64,000 nucleotides of DNA from the NCBI GenBank assembly GCA_963800415.1, contig CAWDBS010000058.1, positions 164,018-228,017 on the forward strand. Direction: 5' to 3'. This document shows positions 17,906 to 26,078 of the stretch, piece after piece. Numbering within the stretch: position 1 is the stretch's first letter; every line of letters begins with the position of its first letter. The translations under genes and the position numbers were made by a program. This DNA is from Palsa-504 sp963800415 (GTDB taxonomy: Bacteria; Actinomycetota; Actinomycetes; Streptosporangiales; Streptosporangiaceae). The notes beneath the pieces are model-generated. The model did not search any database and had not been told where the DNA came from. It was given only the letters and a program-made list of their open reading frames with translations.

Positions 17906-18736
17906 TCAGGGCCGTAGTTCGAGCGTGCAGCACTTGGGTCCGCCGCCGCCCTTGAGCAGCTCGGACATGTCGACACCGACCGGCTCGAACCCATTCTCGC
18001 TGAGCTGGGCGGCCAGGCCGGCCGCCTGGACCGGCAGGACGACGTGGCGGCCGTCGCTGACCGCGTTGAGGCCGAGCACCTCGGCGTCCTCGTCCTTCGC
18101 CTCGATCAGTTCGGTGAACTGCTCGGCGATGGCCGCCCGCCCGGCGTCATCGAACGCGGCCGGGTAGTACATGGCGGTGTCGGCGTCCAGCACGCACAGG
18201 GCGGTGTCCAGGTGGTAGAACCGCGGGTCGGTCAGCCGCAGGCTCACCACGGGCAGCCCGAACAGGTCCGTCAGCTCGGCGGCGACGGCCTGGTCGCTGC
18301 GGAAGCCGTAGCCGGCCAGCAGTGCGCTGCCGGTGAACAAGATGTCGCCCTCGCCCTCGTGGACGTGCTCGGGCGTCCGCACCTCGGTGTAGCCACAGCC
18401 GAGGAACCAGTCCATGTAGGCGCCGGCTTCCCCGGCCCGCTGCGGGCAACGGAAGTGCGCGCCGAGCACCTTCCCGCCGATCACGGTGGCGCCGTTGGCG
18501 GCGAACACCATGTCGGGCAGCCCGGCCACCGGCTCGATGATCCGCACATCGTGCCCGAGTTCGAGGTAAACCTCACGGAGCCGGGCCCACTGCCGCATGG
18601 CGTTGGCGGCGTCGGTCGGCTTCTCCGGTTCCATCCACGGGTTGATGGCGTACGTGACAGCGAAGTACTCCGGCGGGCACATCAGGTACCCGCGCGCCGA
18701 AGCCCGGCGCTCTACGCTGCGCTCCCTTGTGATCAT
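17906..18736 (-). CDS. ddaH: Dimethylargininase / amidinotransferase-superfamily hydrolase
   Basis: A 276-residue member of the guanidino-group-modifying superfamily, annotated as N(G),N(G)-dimethylarginine dimethylaminohydrolase. It would release citrulline and an amine from methylated arginines, or act on a related substrate. Features are LPDMVFAANGATVIGG with the substrate-binding Asp, EGEGDILF, DPRFYHLDTALCVLD with the catalytic His, and the C-terminal GGGGPKCCTLEL with the nucleophilic Cys. ATG 18736 is preferred over an upstream in-frame GTG because a TACCCT box lies six bases before it, suggesting a leaderless start. It is adjacent to rocD on the same strand. Confidence 0.85.
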   Translation of the reverse strand: MITRERSVERRASARGYLMCPPEYFAVTYAINPWMEPEKPTDAANAMRQWARLREVYLELGHDVRIIEPVAGLPDMVFAANGATVIGGKVLGAHFRCPQRAGEAGAYMDWFLGCGYTEVRTPEHVHEGEGDILFTGSALLAGYGFRSDQAVAAELTDLFGLPVVSLRLTDPRFYHLDTALCVLDADTAMYYPAAFDDAGRAAIAEQFTELIEAKDEDAEVLGLNAVSDGRHVVLPVQAAGLAAQLSENGFEPVGVDMSELLKGGGGPKCCTLELRP

Positions 18737-18742
18737 GTGCTC

Positions 18743-18748
18743 AGGGTA
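18743..18748 (-). promoter_or_regulatory. -10 box of a leaderless promoter (ddaH)
   Basis: TACCCT on the minus strand, six bases before ATG 18736, without a Shine-Dalgarno sequence. It would drive the ddaH-rocD pair. Confidence 0.45.
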
Positions 18749-18853
18749 GGGGTTCCCAGCACCGGAAAACACACGCTGGTCATGCGTGTCAGCGAAGAAT
18801 CATTGCGTAATATCGGGCCGAAACGGCAGTTTATTGTCCGCACGCCTCGCCGG

Positions 18854-19831
18854 TCACGACTTCCTGGCTATTCCGCCGTAGGCGGCCCCCGGATGGTCCG
18901 CCGCGCCGTCCGATCCGCGCCCGTCCGGCCCGCGCCCGTCCGATCCGCGCCCGTCCGGCCCGCGCCCGTCCGATCCGCGCCCGTCCGATCCGCGCCCGTC
19001 CGGCCGCCATTGCGGGCACGGGACCACGCCGGGCTCGATCAGGTCCAGGCCGTCGAAGAAGCTGGCCAGCTCGTCCGGCCTGCGCAGCACGTACGGCGCG
19101 GGCACGCTGGCGCCGTACCGCGACCGCGCGGTTGCGTCGTACCGCCGCTGAGCGCTGCCGGTGCCGGGGTTCGCGGCCACCCCATCGGCCACCCCATCGG
19201 CCACCCTGTCGGCGAGCCGGTCAGCTACCCCGTCGGCGATTACCAGGTAGCTGCCCGCGGGCAGCGCGCCCATCAGCTGGCTGACGATCGACCGCGCCGC
19301 GCCGTAGTCGTCCAGGTAGCCGAGGATGCCCAGCAGGATCAGCGCCACGGGCTTGGACAGGTCGAGCGTGCTGGCCGCGCCGGCCAGCACGGCGGCCACG
19401 TCACGCAGGTCGGCGTCGGTGTAGCAGACCGCCCCTTCCGGGGTGCTGGCCAGCATCGGGCTGCTGAGCAGCGTCTTGGCGTGCACGAGGACCGCCGGGT
19501 CGTTGTCGCCGTAGACGATCCCGCTGTCCGGCGCGATGCCCTGCGCGATCTCATGGGTGTTCCCGCCGGCCGGCAGGCCGGCGCCAATGTCGACGAACTG
19601 CCGGATCCGGGCCGGTCCGGCCAGGAAACGCACCGCCCGGACCAGGAAGGCGCGCTCGGCCCGCGCCGTCTCGGCGAGGTGCGGGAACTCCCTGCTGATC
19701 TCCTCGCCGGCCGCTTTGTCGGCGGCGAAGAAGTCCCGGCCGCCGAGCCAGTAGTTCCGCACCCGGGCCGGGTGCGGCACGCTCACGTCGAGCCCGGCCG
19801 GCGCCGGGCCCCACGGCTCTGGCGGTGTCAC
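18854..19831 (-). CDS. DUF574 family SAM-dependent methyltransferase
   Basis: A 325-residue protein of the S-adenosyl methyltransferase family (Methyltransf_19/DUF574), which is expanded in actinomycetes and mostly uncharacterised. The diagnostic N-terminus is VSVPHPARVRNYWLGGRDFFAADK, and the SAM-binding loop is QFVDIGAGLPAGGNTHEIAQ. GTG 19831 gives the usual family N-terminus; upstream starts would add about 33 atypical residues. Two repeated regions are unusual: a Val-Ala-Asp-Gly stretch around residues 200-215 and a C-terminal Asp-Gly-Arg-Gly-Ser/Pro array encoded by a 15-bp tandem repeat. Confidence 0.82.
   Translation of the reverse strand: MTPPEPWGPAPAGLDVSVPHPARVRNYWLGGRDFFAADKAAGEEISREFPHLAETARAERAFLVRAVRFLAGPARIRQFVDIGAGLPAGGNTHEIAQGIAPDSGIVYGDNDPAVLVHAKTLLSSPMLASTPEGAVCYTDADLRDVAAVLAGAASTLDLSKPVALILLGILGYLDDYGAARSIVSQLMGALPAGSYLVIADGVADRLADRVADGVADGVAANPGTGSAQRRYDATARSRYGASVPAPYVLRRPDELASFFDGLDLIEPGVVPCPQWRPDGRGSDGRGSDGRGPDGRGSDGRGPDGRGSDGAADHPGAAYGGIARKS
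18907..19008 (-). repeat. 15-bp tandem repeat in the DUF574 gene
   Basis: Six full units plus a partial one, alternating CGTCCGATCCGCGCC and CGTCCGGCCCGCGCC on the plus strand. They encode pentapeptides such as DGRGS and DGRGP close to the C-terminus. The unit length keeps the frame. Confidence 0.9.
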
Positions 19832-20133
19832 GACCCGTCGCCGGGGGCTGGCCGCGCCTGGCGGCGGGCACCGGACGCGGACCCAGATCCTCATCGGCAC
19901 CGGCCGGCCCGGTGCCCCGGCCGCCGTCACGGACAGTGGCCGCGTGCTTTGCTGCGGAAGCGCGCCTGCGGAACATTTCTCACATGATGCCCCACCCGTG
20001 CACGTGCGTGACGCCGTTTCGCCGAGCCCCTTCGCCGAGCCGTTTCCGCCGAGCCTCCCGGTTCGTGTCTGGTCCCGGCGTGTGCCGGCCGCTCGCCCGG
20101 AGAGGAAGAGCCGCCGGAACCCGCTGCTCCGGT

Positions 20134-21255
20134 TCAGGCACGCAGCGGTGAGGCACGCAGCGTGACTAGCCGCTCCGCGGCGGCGGCGATCCGCTCGTCC
20201 GTGGCGGTCAGCGCCACCCGCACGTGCCGCGCCCCGGCCGCCCCGTACAACTCACCCGGGGCGACGAGGATGCCGCCCTCGGCGGCCAGCAGGTCGGCCG
20301 CCGACCAGCAGTCGTGCGCGGGGTGCGTGACCCACAGGTACAGCCCGGCCTCGGAGTGGTCGATGGTCCAGCCCGCCGCGGCGAAGGCGGCCCGCAGCCG
20401 CGAACGACGGCTGGCGTACCGCAAGGCCTGCTCGGCGGCGTGCGCGTCGTCGTCGAGCGCGGCCGCCATCGCGGCCTGCACCGGGCCCGGCATGATCATC
20501 CCGGCCTGCTTCCTGATCGCCAGCAGGTCCGCGACCAGCGCCGGGTCGCCGGTCACGAACCCGGCCCGGTAGCCGGCCAGGTTGGACCGCTTGGACAGCG
20601 AGTGCACGGCCAGCACTCCGTCCCGCGACGAGCCGCATACGTCGGGGTGCAGCACCGAGACCGGGGATGCTTCCCAGCCCAGCGAGATGTAGCACTCGTC
20701 GGACGCCACCACCGCGCCGCGCTCCCTGGCCCACTCCACCACCGTGCGCAGGTGGACGGCCGGCAGCACTCGCCCCGTCGGGTTGGACGGCGAGTTCAGC
20801 CAGACGAGCCGTACCCGGGAAGACCCGGCCGGCAGCAGGCTGTCGGAGGCCACCACCGAAGCCCCGGCGAGCCGCGCGCCGATGTCGTAGGTGGGGTACG
20901 CCAACGCGGGCTGCAGCATCACGTCGCCCGGTCCGAGCCCGAGCATGACCGGCAGCCACGCGATGAACTCCTTGGTGCCGACGACCGGCAGCACGTCGTC
21001 GGGCGGCACCGCAACACCGTGCGCGCGGGCCAGCCAGCCGGCCGCCGCGGACCGCAGTCGCGGCGTTCCCCGCGTCGCCGGATACCCGGGCGCGTTAGCG
21101 GCCTCGGCCAGGGCGTCGCGGATCACGCCGGGCACCGGATCCACGGGCGTCCCCATGGACAAGTCGACGGCGCCGTCCGGATGGAGCCCGGCTTTCTCGC
21201 GTAGCGGCGCGATCCGGTCCCAGGTGAAGGCGGGAAGCCGGCTCGCGAGCGTCAT
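20134..21255 (-). CDS. dapC: Succinyldiaminopimelate transaminase
   Basis: Class I/II aminotransferase of 373 residues that makes N-succinyl-LL-2,6-diaminoaminopimelate in the succinylase branch of lysine and meso-DAP synthesis. Seen are DLSMGTPVDPVP near residue 32, VVGTKEFIAWLP near 97, WLNSPSNPTGRVLP near 155, and the PLP-lysine region VHSLSKRSNLAGYRAGF near 215. ATG 21255 overlaps the fdxA stop (ATGA); the longer upstream frame is only antisense or shadow sequence. The fdxA-dapC pairing is common in actinomycetes. dapD, the preceding step, lies 1.3 kb away. Confidence 0.9.
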   Translation of the reverse strand: MTLASRLPAFTWDRIAPLREKAGLHPDGAVDLSMGTPVDPVPGVIRDALAEAANAPGYPATRGTPRLRSAAAGWLARAHGVAVPPDDVLPVVGTKEFIAWLPVMLGLGPGDVMLQPALAYPTYDIGARLAGASVVASDSLLPAGSSRVRLVWLNSPSNPTGRVLPAVHLRTVVEWARERGAVVASDECYISLGWEASPVSVLHPDVCGSSRDGVLAVHSLSKRSNLAGYRAGFVTGDPALVADLLAIRKQAGMIMPGPVQAAMAAALDDDAHAAEQALRYASRRSRLRAAFAAAGWTIDHSEAGLYLWVTHPAHDCWSAADLLAAEGGILVAPGELYGAAGARHVRVALTATDERIAAAAERLVTLRASPLRA

Positions 21256-21578
21256 TCCTCCGCGGCTTGCGGCGGCAGCGCCGCCACCACCGGGTGGTCC
21301 TTGCCGATCTTGCCAGCCTTGGAGGCGCCCCCCGGGGAGCCGAGTTCTTCGAAGAATTCGACGTTGACCTTGTAGTATTCCTTCCACTGGTCGGGCACGT
21401 CGTCTTCGTAGTAGATCGCCTCGACCGGGCAGACGGGCTCGCAAGCGCCGCAGTCCACGCACTCGTCGGGGTGGATATAGAGCATGCGCTCGCCCTCGTA
21501 GATGCAGTCAACGGGGCATTCCTCGATGCATGCCTTGTCAAGCACATCAACGCAGGTCTGCGCGATGATGTAGGTCAC
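21252..21578 (-). CDS. fdxA: Seven-iron ferredoxin
   Basis: A 108-residue bacterial ferredoxin carrying [3Fe-4S] and [4Fe-4S] clusters. The ligands are CVDVLDKACIEECPVDC in the first motif and CVDCGACEPVCP in the second. The C-terminal extension (WKEYYKVNVEFFEELGSPGG and onward) is typical of actinobacterial FdxA. GTG 21578 has AGGAG eight bases upstream. It probably donates electrons to P450s or other redox enzymes; the link to dapC is by position only. Confidence 0.93.
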   Translation of the reverse strand: MTYIIAQTCVDVLDKACIEECPVDCIYEGERMLYIHPDECVDCGACEPVCPVEAIYYEDDVPDQWKEYYKVNVEFFEELGSPGGASKAGKIGKDHPVVAALPPQAAEE

Positions 21579-21641
21579 GGGTGAACTCCTGTCGTCGTCC
21601 TGCTGCTAACACAGTATGGCGGGTCGCCGGAGGGCGCCGCT

Positions 21642-22571
21642 TCAGCCCGCGACAATACCGTTCTTCCCTGACGCCGACGTCGGGTTGGAGTCGCGCTGCC
21701 AGCCCATACTGCCATTCGCAGCTTTCCACACATACCCGGCATACCGTACTTCGCTGAGGCGGTAGGCCTGCGCGTGCGCGACCAGCCAGTTGGCCACCGT
21801 CCAGGCCGCGGCCCGCTGGACGTGCAGGACCGCGGTGCTTCTGTTCTTCTGGCCCGAACGGTCCATGGTGATCCTTACCACAACGGCTTTGCGCCCCGCT
21901 GGCCCGAACGTCTGCCCGATCCGCCGCACCGCCCCCGCCAGGTTCGCCTGGCCGGCTGGGGTGTACCAGCAGGACACGCCGTGCGGCGACTGCCCGGTGA
22001 AGTCGCCGGCTAGCTGCCCGGCGATGTCCGCCCACTGTCCGTAGGCGGAGCCGTCCGCGCTGTGCTGCACGTCCTGCGCCGCCTGGGAGACGGGCATCGT
22101 GGCGTAGCCGCGCACCTGGGTGAGGGCGGCGAAGAACTTGGTCGTGGCATAGACGGGATCCTCGAGCCGGGCGGCGGGGCCCCAGCCTTGCGAGGGGCGC
22201 TGCTGGAAGATCCCGACCGAGTCACGGTCGCCGTAGTTCAGGTTATGCAGCTTTGATTCCTGCAGCGCGGCGGCGAGGGCGATGGTGACCGCGTGTCGCG
22301 GCAGCCGGTGCCTGGCCGCGACGCCCGCGATGGTGGCCGCGATGGCCGCCTGCTCGGTGTCGAGCGTGATGGCCTGCACCCCGGCGCCCGCCTGGCAGCC
22401 GGGCGCGGGGGGCGGCTGGATGACGTGCCGGAAGCTGGTGTAGATGGCGTATCCGGCTACCACCAGGACGAGCACCAGCGCGGTCCCGGCGATGGCTCTG
22501 GCCCGGAGCACGGCGGGATTGTGCGGCACAGCATCAGACGGTACCGCCAAGCGCGACGCACTACGGCGCAC
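21642..22571 (-). CDS. Membrane-anchored lysozyme-like (transglycosylase-fold) protein
   Basis: A 309-residue protein with a positively charged N-terminus, one membrane segment at about residues 27-46 and an extracytoplasmic domain. The stretch ALAAALQESKLHNLNYGDR followed by DSVGIFQQRPSQGWG (about 97-130) resembles the active-site region of lytic transglycosylase/lysozyme-like actinobacterial proteins, with the candidate acid in QESKL. The C-terminal 80 residues have no recognised motif. No operon partner is evident. Cell-wall remodelling is an inference from the motif. Confidence 0.55.
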   Translation of the reverse strand: MRRSASRLAVPSDAVPHNPAVLRARAIAGTALVLVLVVAGYAIYTSFRHVIQPPPAPGCQAGAGVQAITLDTEQAAIAATIAGVAARHRLPRHAVTIALAAALQESKLHNLNYGDRDSVGIFQQRPSQGWGPAARLEDPVYATTKFFAALTQVRGYATMPVSQAAQDVQHSADGSAYGQWADIAGQLAGDFTGQSPHGVSCWYTPAGQANLAGAVRRIGQTFGPAGRKAVVVRITMDRSGQKNRSTAVLHVQRAAAWTVANWLVAHAQAYRLSEVRYAGYVWKAANGSMGWQRDSNPTSASGKNGIVAG

Positions 22572-22580
22572 CCGCGGCGC

Positions 22581-22586
22581 TAAGCT
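22581..22586 (+). promoter_or_regulatory. -10 box upstream of the presumed original dapD start
   Basis: TAAGCT, eight bases before ATG 22595. That ATG is in frame 2, whereas the dapD body is in frame 1; the GC element 22612-22698 lies between them. Confidence 0.45.
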
Positions 22587-22611
22587 CGCCCACTATGAGC
22601 GAGTCAGTGCC

Positions 22612-22698
22612 AGCCGGGGGGACGACCCCCCCAGACCCCCCCGATCCTGGGGGGACCCATCCCCCCAGACCCCCCTTGGGGGGACCTCCGGCCCCCCC
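22612..22698 (+). repeat. G-tract/C-tract element at the dapD 5' end
   Basis: Starts AGCCGGGGGGACGACC, continues through C7, C7, G6, C6, C6, G6 and C7 runs, and shares about 70 bp nearly base for base with the first units of the intergenic copy at 8288. It separates a leaderless-type ATG (22595) from the conserved dapD coding sequence (from 22702) and puts them out of frame by one base. Confidence 0.85.
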
Positions 22699-22701
22699 AG
22701 C

Positions 22702-23517
22702 GTGCTGTCCGAGGTGATCGACGAGTTGTGGGAGCGGCGCGCCGAGTTGTCGCCGGCCGATACGCAGGCGCGCGTGGCGGTGGTCGGCGCGGTCGACGCG
22801 GTGGACGCCGGCCGGGCCAGGGTGGCGTACGTCGATCCGGTGACCGACGAGGTGGTGGTGGACGAGCGGGCCAAGCGGGCCATCTTGCTGGCGTTCCGGG
22901 TGCTGCCGATGGCCAGGTCCCAGGTGGGCGACTTCAGGTACGAGGACCGGGTGCCGCTGAAGACCCGGCTGGACGGCGTGCGCGTGCTGCCGGGCGCGAT
23001 CGTCCGGTGGGGCTCCTACGTCGCGCCGGGGACGGTGCTGATGCCCTCGTTCGTCAACATCGGGGCTTACGTGGACGAGGGCACGATGGTCGACACCTGG
23101 GCCACGGTCGGGTCGGGCGCCCAGATCGGCAAGAACGTCCACCTCTCTGGCGGGGTGGGAATCGGCGGTGTGCTCGAGCCGCCGAACGCGGTGCCGGTCG
23201 TGGTAGAGGACGAGGCGATGGTCGGGTCCAGGTGCATGGTCGTGGGGGGCGCCCGGGTGCGCCGTGGCGCCACCCTCGGGGCGGGTGCCATCCTCACCCC
23301 GACCACGCACGTCATCGACGTGGAGACCGGTGCCGAGCTGCCGCGCGGCGAGGTGCCGGCCTGGTCGGTCTGCGTGGGCGGGACCATGCCGCGCAAGTTC
23401 CCGGGCGGCGAGTTCGGCCTGCCGTGCCTGCTGGTGCTCAAGCGCATGCCCGAAGGCTCGCGGCACGACAAGGCGGCGCTGAACGCCATCCTCCGCGACC
23501 ACGGCGTCGACGCCTGA
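22702..23517 (+). CDS. dapD: 2,3,4,5-tetrahydropyridine-2,6-dicarboxylate N-succinyltransferase
   Basis: Uses succinyl-CoA to acylate tetrahydrodipicolinate, the first step of the succinylase branch to lysine and meso-DAP. The sequence is of the Escherichia coli DapD class with a hexapeptide-repeat left-handed helix: MPSFVNIGAYVDEGTMVDTW, GAQIGKNVHLSGGVGIGG and VLEPPNAVPVVVEDEAMVGSR. GTG 22702 gives 271 residues and aligns with the E. coli start (ERRAE at the same offset), but it has no good ribosome binding site. An ATG at 22595 with a leaderless -10 box may be the original start. It leads MSES into the GC element and then out of frame; one extra C in the C7 run near 22690 would fuse it to the body. 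Confidence 0.85.
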   Translation: MLSEVIDELWERRAELSPADTQARVAVVGAVDAVDAGRARVAYVDPVTDEVVVDERAKRAILLAFRVLPMARSQVGDFRYEDRVPLKTRLDGVRVLPGAIVRWGSYVAPGTVLMPSFVNIGAYVDEGTMVDTWATVGSGAQIGKNVHLSGGVGIGGVLEPPNAVPVVVEDEAMVGSRCMVVGGARVRRGATLGAGAILTPTTHVIDVETGAELPRGEVPAWSVCVGGTMPRKFPGGEFGLPCLLVLKRMPEGSRHDKAALNAILRDHGVDA

Positions 23518-23561
23518 CCCTGACCCCAGCACTCGCGCAATGTGACTACCGTTAGTACACG

Positions 23562-24323
23562 ATGAGCGTTAATTCAGAGCCGCACCGGAAGGTCCGTCGC
23601 CAGGGACCCGCCACGTTGCGCGGCAAGCAGATACCAGCGACAACGACCGACCAGCGGTTGCTCGACAGGCGCGGGCCGGGCGACTGGGTGCACACCGATC
23701 CCTGGCGCGTACTGCGGATCCAGGCCGAGTTCGTGGAGGGGTTCGGCCTGCTGGCCGAGCTCGGGCCTGCGGTCTCGATCTTCGGCTCGGCGCGCACCGG
23801 CCGCGGCAGTTTCGAGTACGAGACCGCGGAGCGCATCGCCATCGGCCTCGTCCAGGCCGGTTACGCTGTGATCACCGGCGGCGGCCCGGGCATCATGGAG
23901 GCGGCCAACAAGGGCGCGGTCCAGGCCGGCGGCGTCTCGGTAGGGCTTGGCATCGAGCTGCCCACCGAAATGGGCCTGAACGACTACGTCGAGGTGGGGC
24001 TGGAGTTCCGCTACTTCTTCGTCAGGAAGACGGTCTTCATCAAGTACTCCCAGGCGTTCGTGGTGCTGCCCGGGGGGTTCGGCACCATGGACGAGCTGTT
24101 CGAGGCGCTGACCCTGGTCGCCACCGGCAAGATCACCAAGTTCCCCATCGTCCTCGTCGGCAGTCAGTACTGGTCCGGGCTGCGCTCCTGGCTCCAGGAC
24201 ATGATGCTGGCCAAGGCCAACATCGGGCCGGCCGAATTCTCGCTGTTCCACCTGGCCGACGACCCCGATGAGGTGGTCGGGATCATCCGCGAGGCCCACA
24301 ACGGGGGCGGCCTGATCGACTAG
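23562..24323 (+). CDS. LOG family protein (TIGR00730), putative cytokinin riboside phosphoribohydrolase
   Basis: A 253-residue Rossmann-fold protein. LOG enzymes hydrolyse nucleoside 5'-monophosphates to the free base and ribose 5-phosphate. The signature PGGFGTMDELFEALT near residue 168 is present, with GGGPGIMEAANKGA near residue 106 and VSIFGSARTG near residue 71. The N-terminal 60 residues are an extension typical of actinobacterial members. A TACCGT sequence lies nine bases before ATG 23562. It is followed by a DivIVA-like gene and tag, a conserved actinomycete neighbourhood. Confidence 0.85.
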   Translation: MSVNSEPHRKVRRQGPATLRGKQIPATTTDQRLLDRRGPGDWVHTDPWRVLRIQAEFVEGFGLLAELGPAVSIFGSARTGRGSFEYETAERIAIGLVQAGYAVITGGGPGIMEAANKGAVQAGGVSVGLGIELPTEMGLNDYVEVGLEFRYFFVRKTVFIKYSQAFVVLPGGFGTMDELFEALTLVATGKITKFPIVLVGSQYWSGLRSWLQDMMLAKANIGPAEFSLFHLADDPDEVVGIIREAHNGGGLID

Positions 24324-24391
24324 GCCGGTCGATTCTCGCCGAGCCGCCCCACCGAAGCGACATCTCGGACCGAGCATGGCACGATTCGTAT

Positions 24392-25465
24392 GTGCCCGTT
24401 GTATTCCTCATCACCATCGCCGCCGTGCTCGTCGGCATCTTCTTCGCCGCGACCGGGCGGGGCGGCGAAATGGCCTATGAGCACGCCGATCACGCCCCGC
24501 TCGACCTCGGCCCGGTATCGGCGGCTGATATCGCGCTGCTGCGCCCGCCGACCGCCCTGTGGGGCTACAACATGCAGGTGACCGACGAGGCCCTAGACCA
24601 AATCGCCCGCGCGATGCGCGAGCGCGACGTCACCATCGCCTTCCTGCAGGAGCAATTGGCGAGTCACGAACGCGACGGCTCGTACACCGGACCCGAGGGC
24701 GTGCACGCCCCGGATACCCCGCTGGCACCCGGGCTTGCCCCCTTCCCCTGGATTACCGAGGCCCCCGACGCCCCCGAGGCTGCCGACGCCCCCTACGCCG
24801 AGGCCCCCGAGGCCGCTGACGCCCTGGACGTTTCCGAGCCCTCAGACGTACCCGAGACCTCCGACGCTCCCGGGGCTCCCGAGCCCCTTCAGCCCGCGGA
24901 AGCGCCTCAGCCACCGGAAGCGCCTCAGCCACCGGAAGCGCCTCAGCCACCGGAAGCGCTTCAGCCCGCGGAGGCCCTGGAGACGCCCGAGCCTCCGGAG
25001 GCACAGCACGCGCTCGAGCCCGTGGAATCTCCCGAGCCTCCAGTGGCCGCGGAGCTTCCCGCGGAGCCCCAGGCCCCCAAGTCTCCTCAGACCATGCTGG
25101 TCCTCAAGGCCTCCGGACCCAAGCCTCCAGCGCCCGAACCCCGCGAGGCGACCCAGCCCTCCCAGGTCCTCCAGGATCGAGAAGAAGCGCACGACCTTAC
25201 CCAGCCCACCGAGTTCCACGGCGCGCCCTACCCCTCCGAACCCCACGAGGCAACCCAGCCCTCCGCGACCGTGGCCCCGGACGAAACGCACGGCCCGCAG
25301 GGAGCCTTCGACACTCACGGCTGGTGGGCCGAGCAGGAAGCAGCCGCCCGCGACGAGCAGGCGCGACGCCGGGCCGCCGGAGACCACGAAACCGCCCGAG
25401 ACCACGAAACCGCCGCAGACCAGGGGGACGGCTCGCTGGCCGCGGCCGAGGAGCAGGGCTGGTGA
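24392..25465 (+). CDS. DivIVA-domain-like membrane protein with Pro/Glu-rich repeat region
   Basis: A 357-residue protein. An N-terminal membrane segment (about 3-20) is followed by a DivIVA-like motif (LLRPPTALWGYNMQVTDEALDQIARAMRERD, about 49-80, shown here in part as GYNMQVTDEALDQI) and a short coiled coil. From residue about 100 the protein is a low-complexity Pro/Glu/Ala region with PEAPQP hexapeptides encoded by an 18-bp repeat. Most actinomycete homologues are far shorter (about 100-150 residues), so the tail is an expansion. Position between LOG and tag matches the usual arrangement. A role in cell-envelope organisation is inferred from the family. The TGA overlaps the GTG of tag. Confidence 0.7.
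   Translation: MPVVFLITIAAVLVGIFFAATGRGGEMAYEHADHAPLDLGPVSAADIALLRPPTALWGYNMQVTDEALDQIARAMRERDVTIAFLQEQLASHERDGSYTGPEGVHAPDTPLAPGLAPFPWITEAPDAPEAADAPYAEAPEAADALDVSEPSDVPETSDAPGAPEPLQPAEAPQPPEAPQPPEAPQPPEALQPAEALETPEPPEAQHALEPVESPEPPVAAELPAEPQAPKSPQTMLVLKASGPKPPAPEPREATQPSQVLQDREEAHDLTQPTEFHGAPYPSEPHEATQPSATVAPDETHGPQGAFDTHGWWAEQEAAARDEQARRRAAGDHETARDHETAADQGDGSLAAAEEQGW
24901..24954 (+). repeat. 18-bp tandem repeat in the DivIVA-like gene
   Basis: Three identical units AGCGCCTCAGCCACCGGA with diverged units on both sides. They encode Glu-Ala-Pro-Gln-Pro-Pro repeats, and the unit length preserves the frame. Confidence 0.9.
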
Positions 25466-26049
25466 CCGAACAGCCACCGGAGCGGGGCCCGGCCGCGGGA
25501 CCTGACGGAAAGCTGCGCTGTCCCTGGGGGCTGAGCGCCCCCGAGTATCTGGCCTATCACGACGAGGAGTGGGGCCGTCCGGTACGCGGCGACACGGCCA
25601 TCTTCGAGCGGCTCTGCCTGGAGGGCTTCCAGTCCGGGCTGTCCTGGCTGACCATCTTGCGTAAGCGGGAGAACTTCCGCGCCGCCTTCGCCGGCTTCGA
25701 TGCCCGGGCTGTCGCGGCCTTCGGGGAGCAGGACGTGGCCCGGCTGATGGCCGACCCCGGCATTGTCAGGAACCGGGCGAAGATCAACGCGGTGATCTCC
25801 AACGCGCGGGCCGCGCTCGACCTGCCCGACGGCCTGACCGCGCTGGTCTGGAAGTACGCGGGCGAGCCGGGCCGGGCGCCGCGGACGCTCGCCGAGGTAC
25901 CCGCGGCCACTCCGGCCTCCAAGGCGCTCAGCGCCGAGCTCAGGCGGCACGGCTTCACCTTCACCGGCCCGGTGACCGCCTACGCGACCATGCAGGCCTG
26001 CGGTATCGTCAACGACCACCTGGCCGCCTGTTTCTGCCGGGATCGCTAG
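25462..26049 (+). CDS. tag: DNA-3-methyladenine glycosylase I
   Basis: Excises 3-methyladenine from alkylated DNA in base excision repair. The 195-residue protein has the family N-terminus CPWGLSAPEYLAYHDEEWGRP, FERLCLEGFQSGLSWLTIL near residue 49, ILRKRENFRAAF, and the C-terminal VNDHLAACFCRD with zinc-binding His and Cys residues. GTG 25462 overlaps the stop of the previous gene (GTGA), implying coupled translation. It ends 29 bp before the convergent MalY-type gene, with a hairpin between. Confidence 0.9.
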   Translation: MTEQPPERGPAAGPDGKLRCPWGLSAPEYLAYHDEEWGRPVRGDTAIFERLCLEGFQSGLSWLTILRKRENFRAAFAGFDARAVAAFGEQDVARLMADPGIVRNRAKINAVISNARAALDLPDGLTALVWKYAGEPGRAPRTLAEVPAATPASKALSAELRRHGFTFTGPVTAYATMQACGIVNDHLAACFCRDR

Positions 26050-26052
26050 CCG

Positions 26053-26078
26053 CCGCGACGTCCCGCCGGTCGTCGCGG
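26053..26078. terminator. Bidirectional hairpin between convergent tag and MalY-type genes
   Basis: CCGCGACG at 26053-26060 pairs with CGTCGCGG at 26071-26078: an 8-bp stem with a 10-base loop, filling the gap between the two convergent stop codons. There is no T-tail, as is common in high-GC actinomycetes. Confidence 0.5.
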
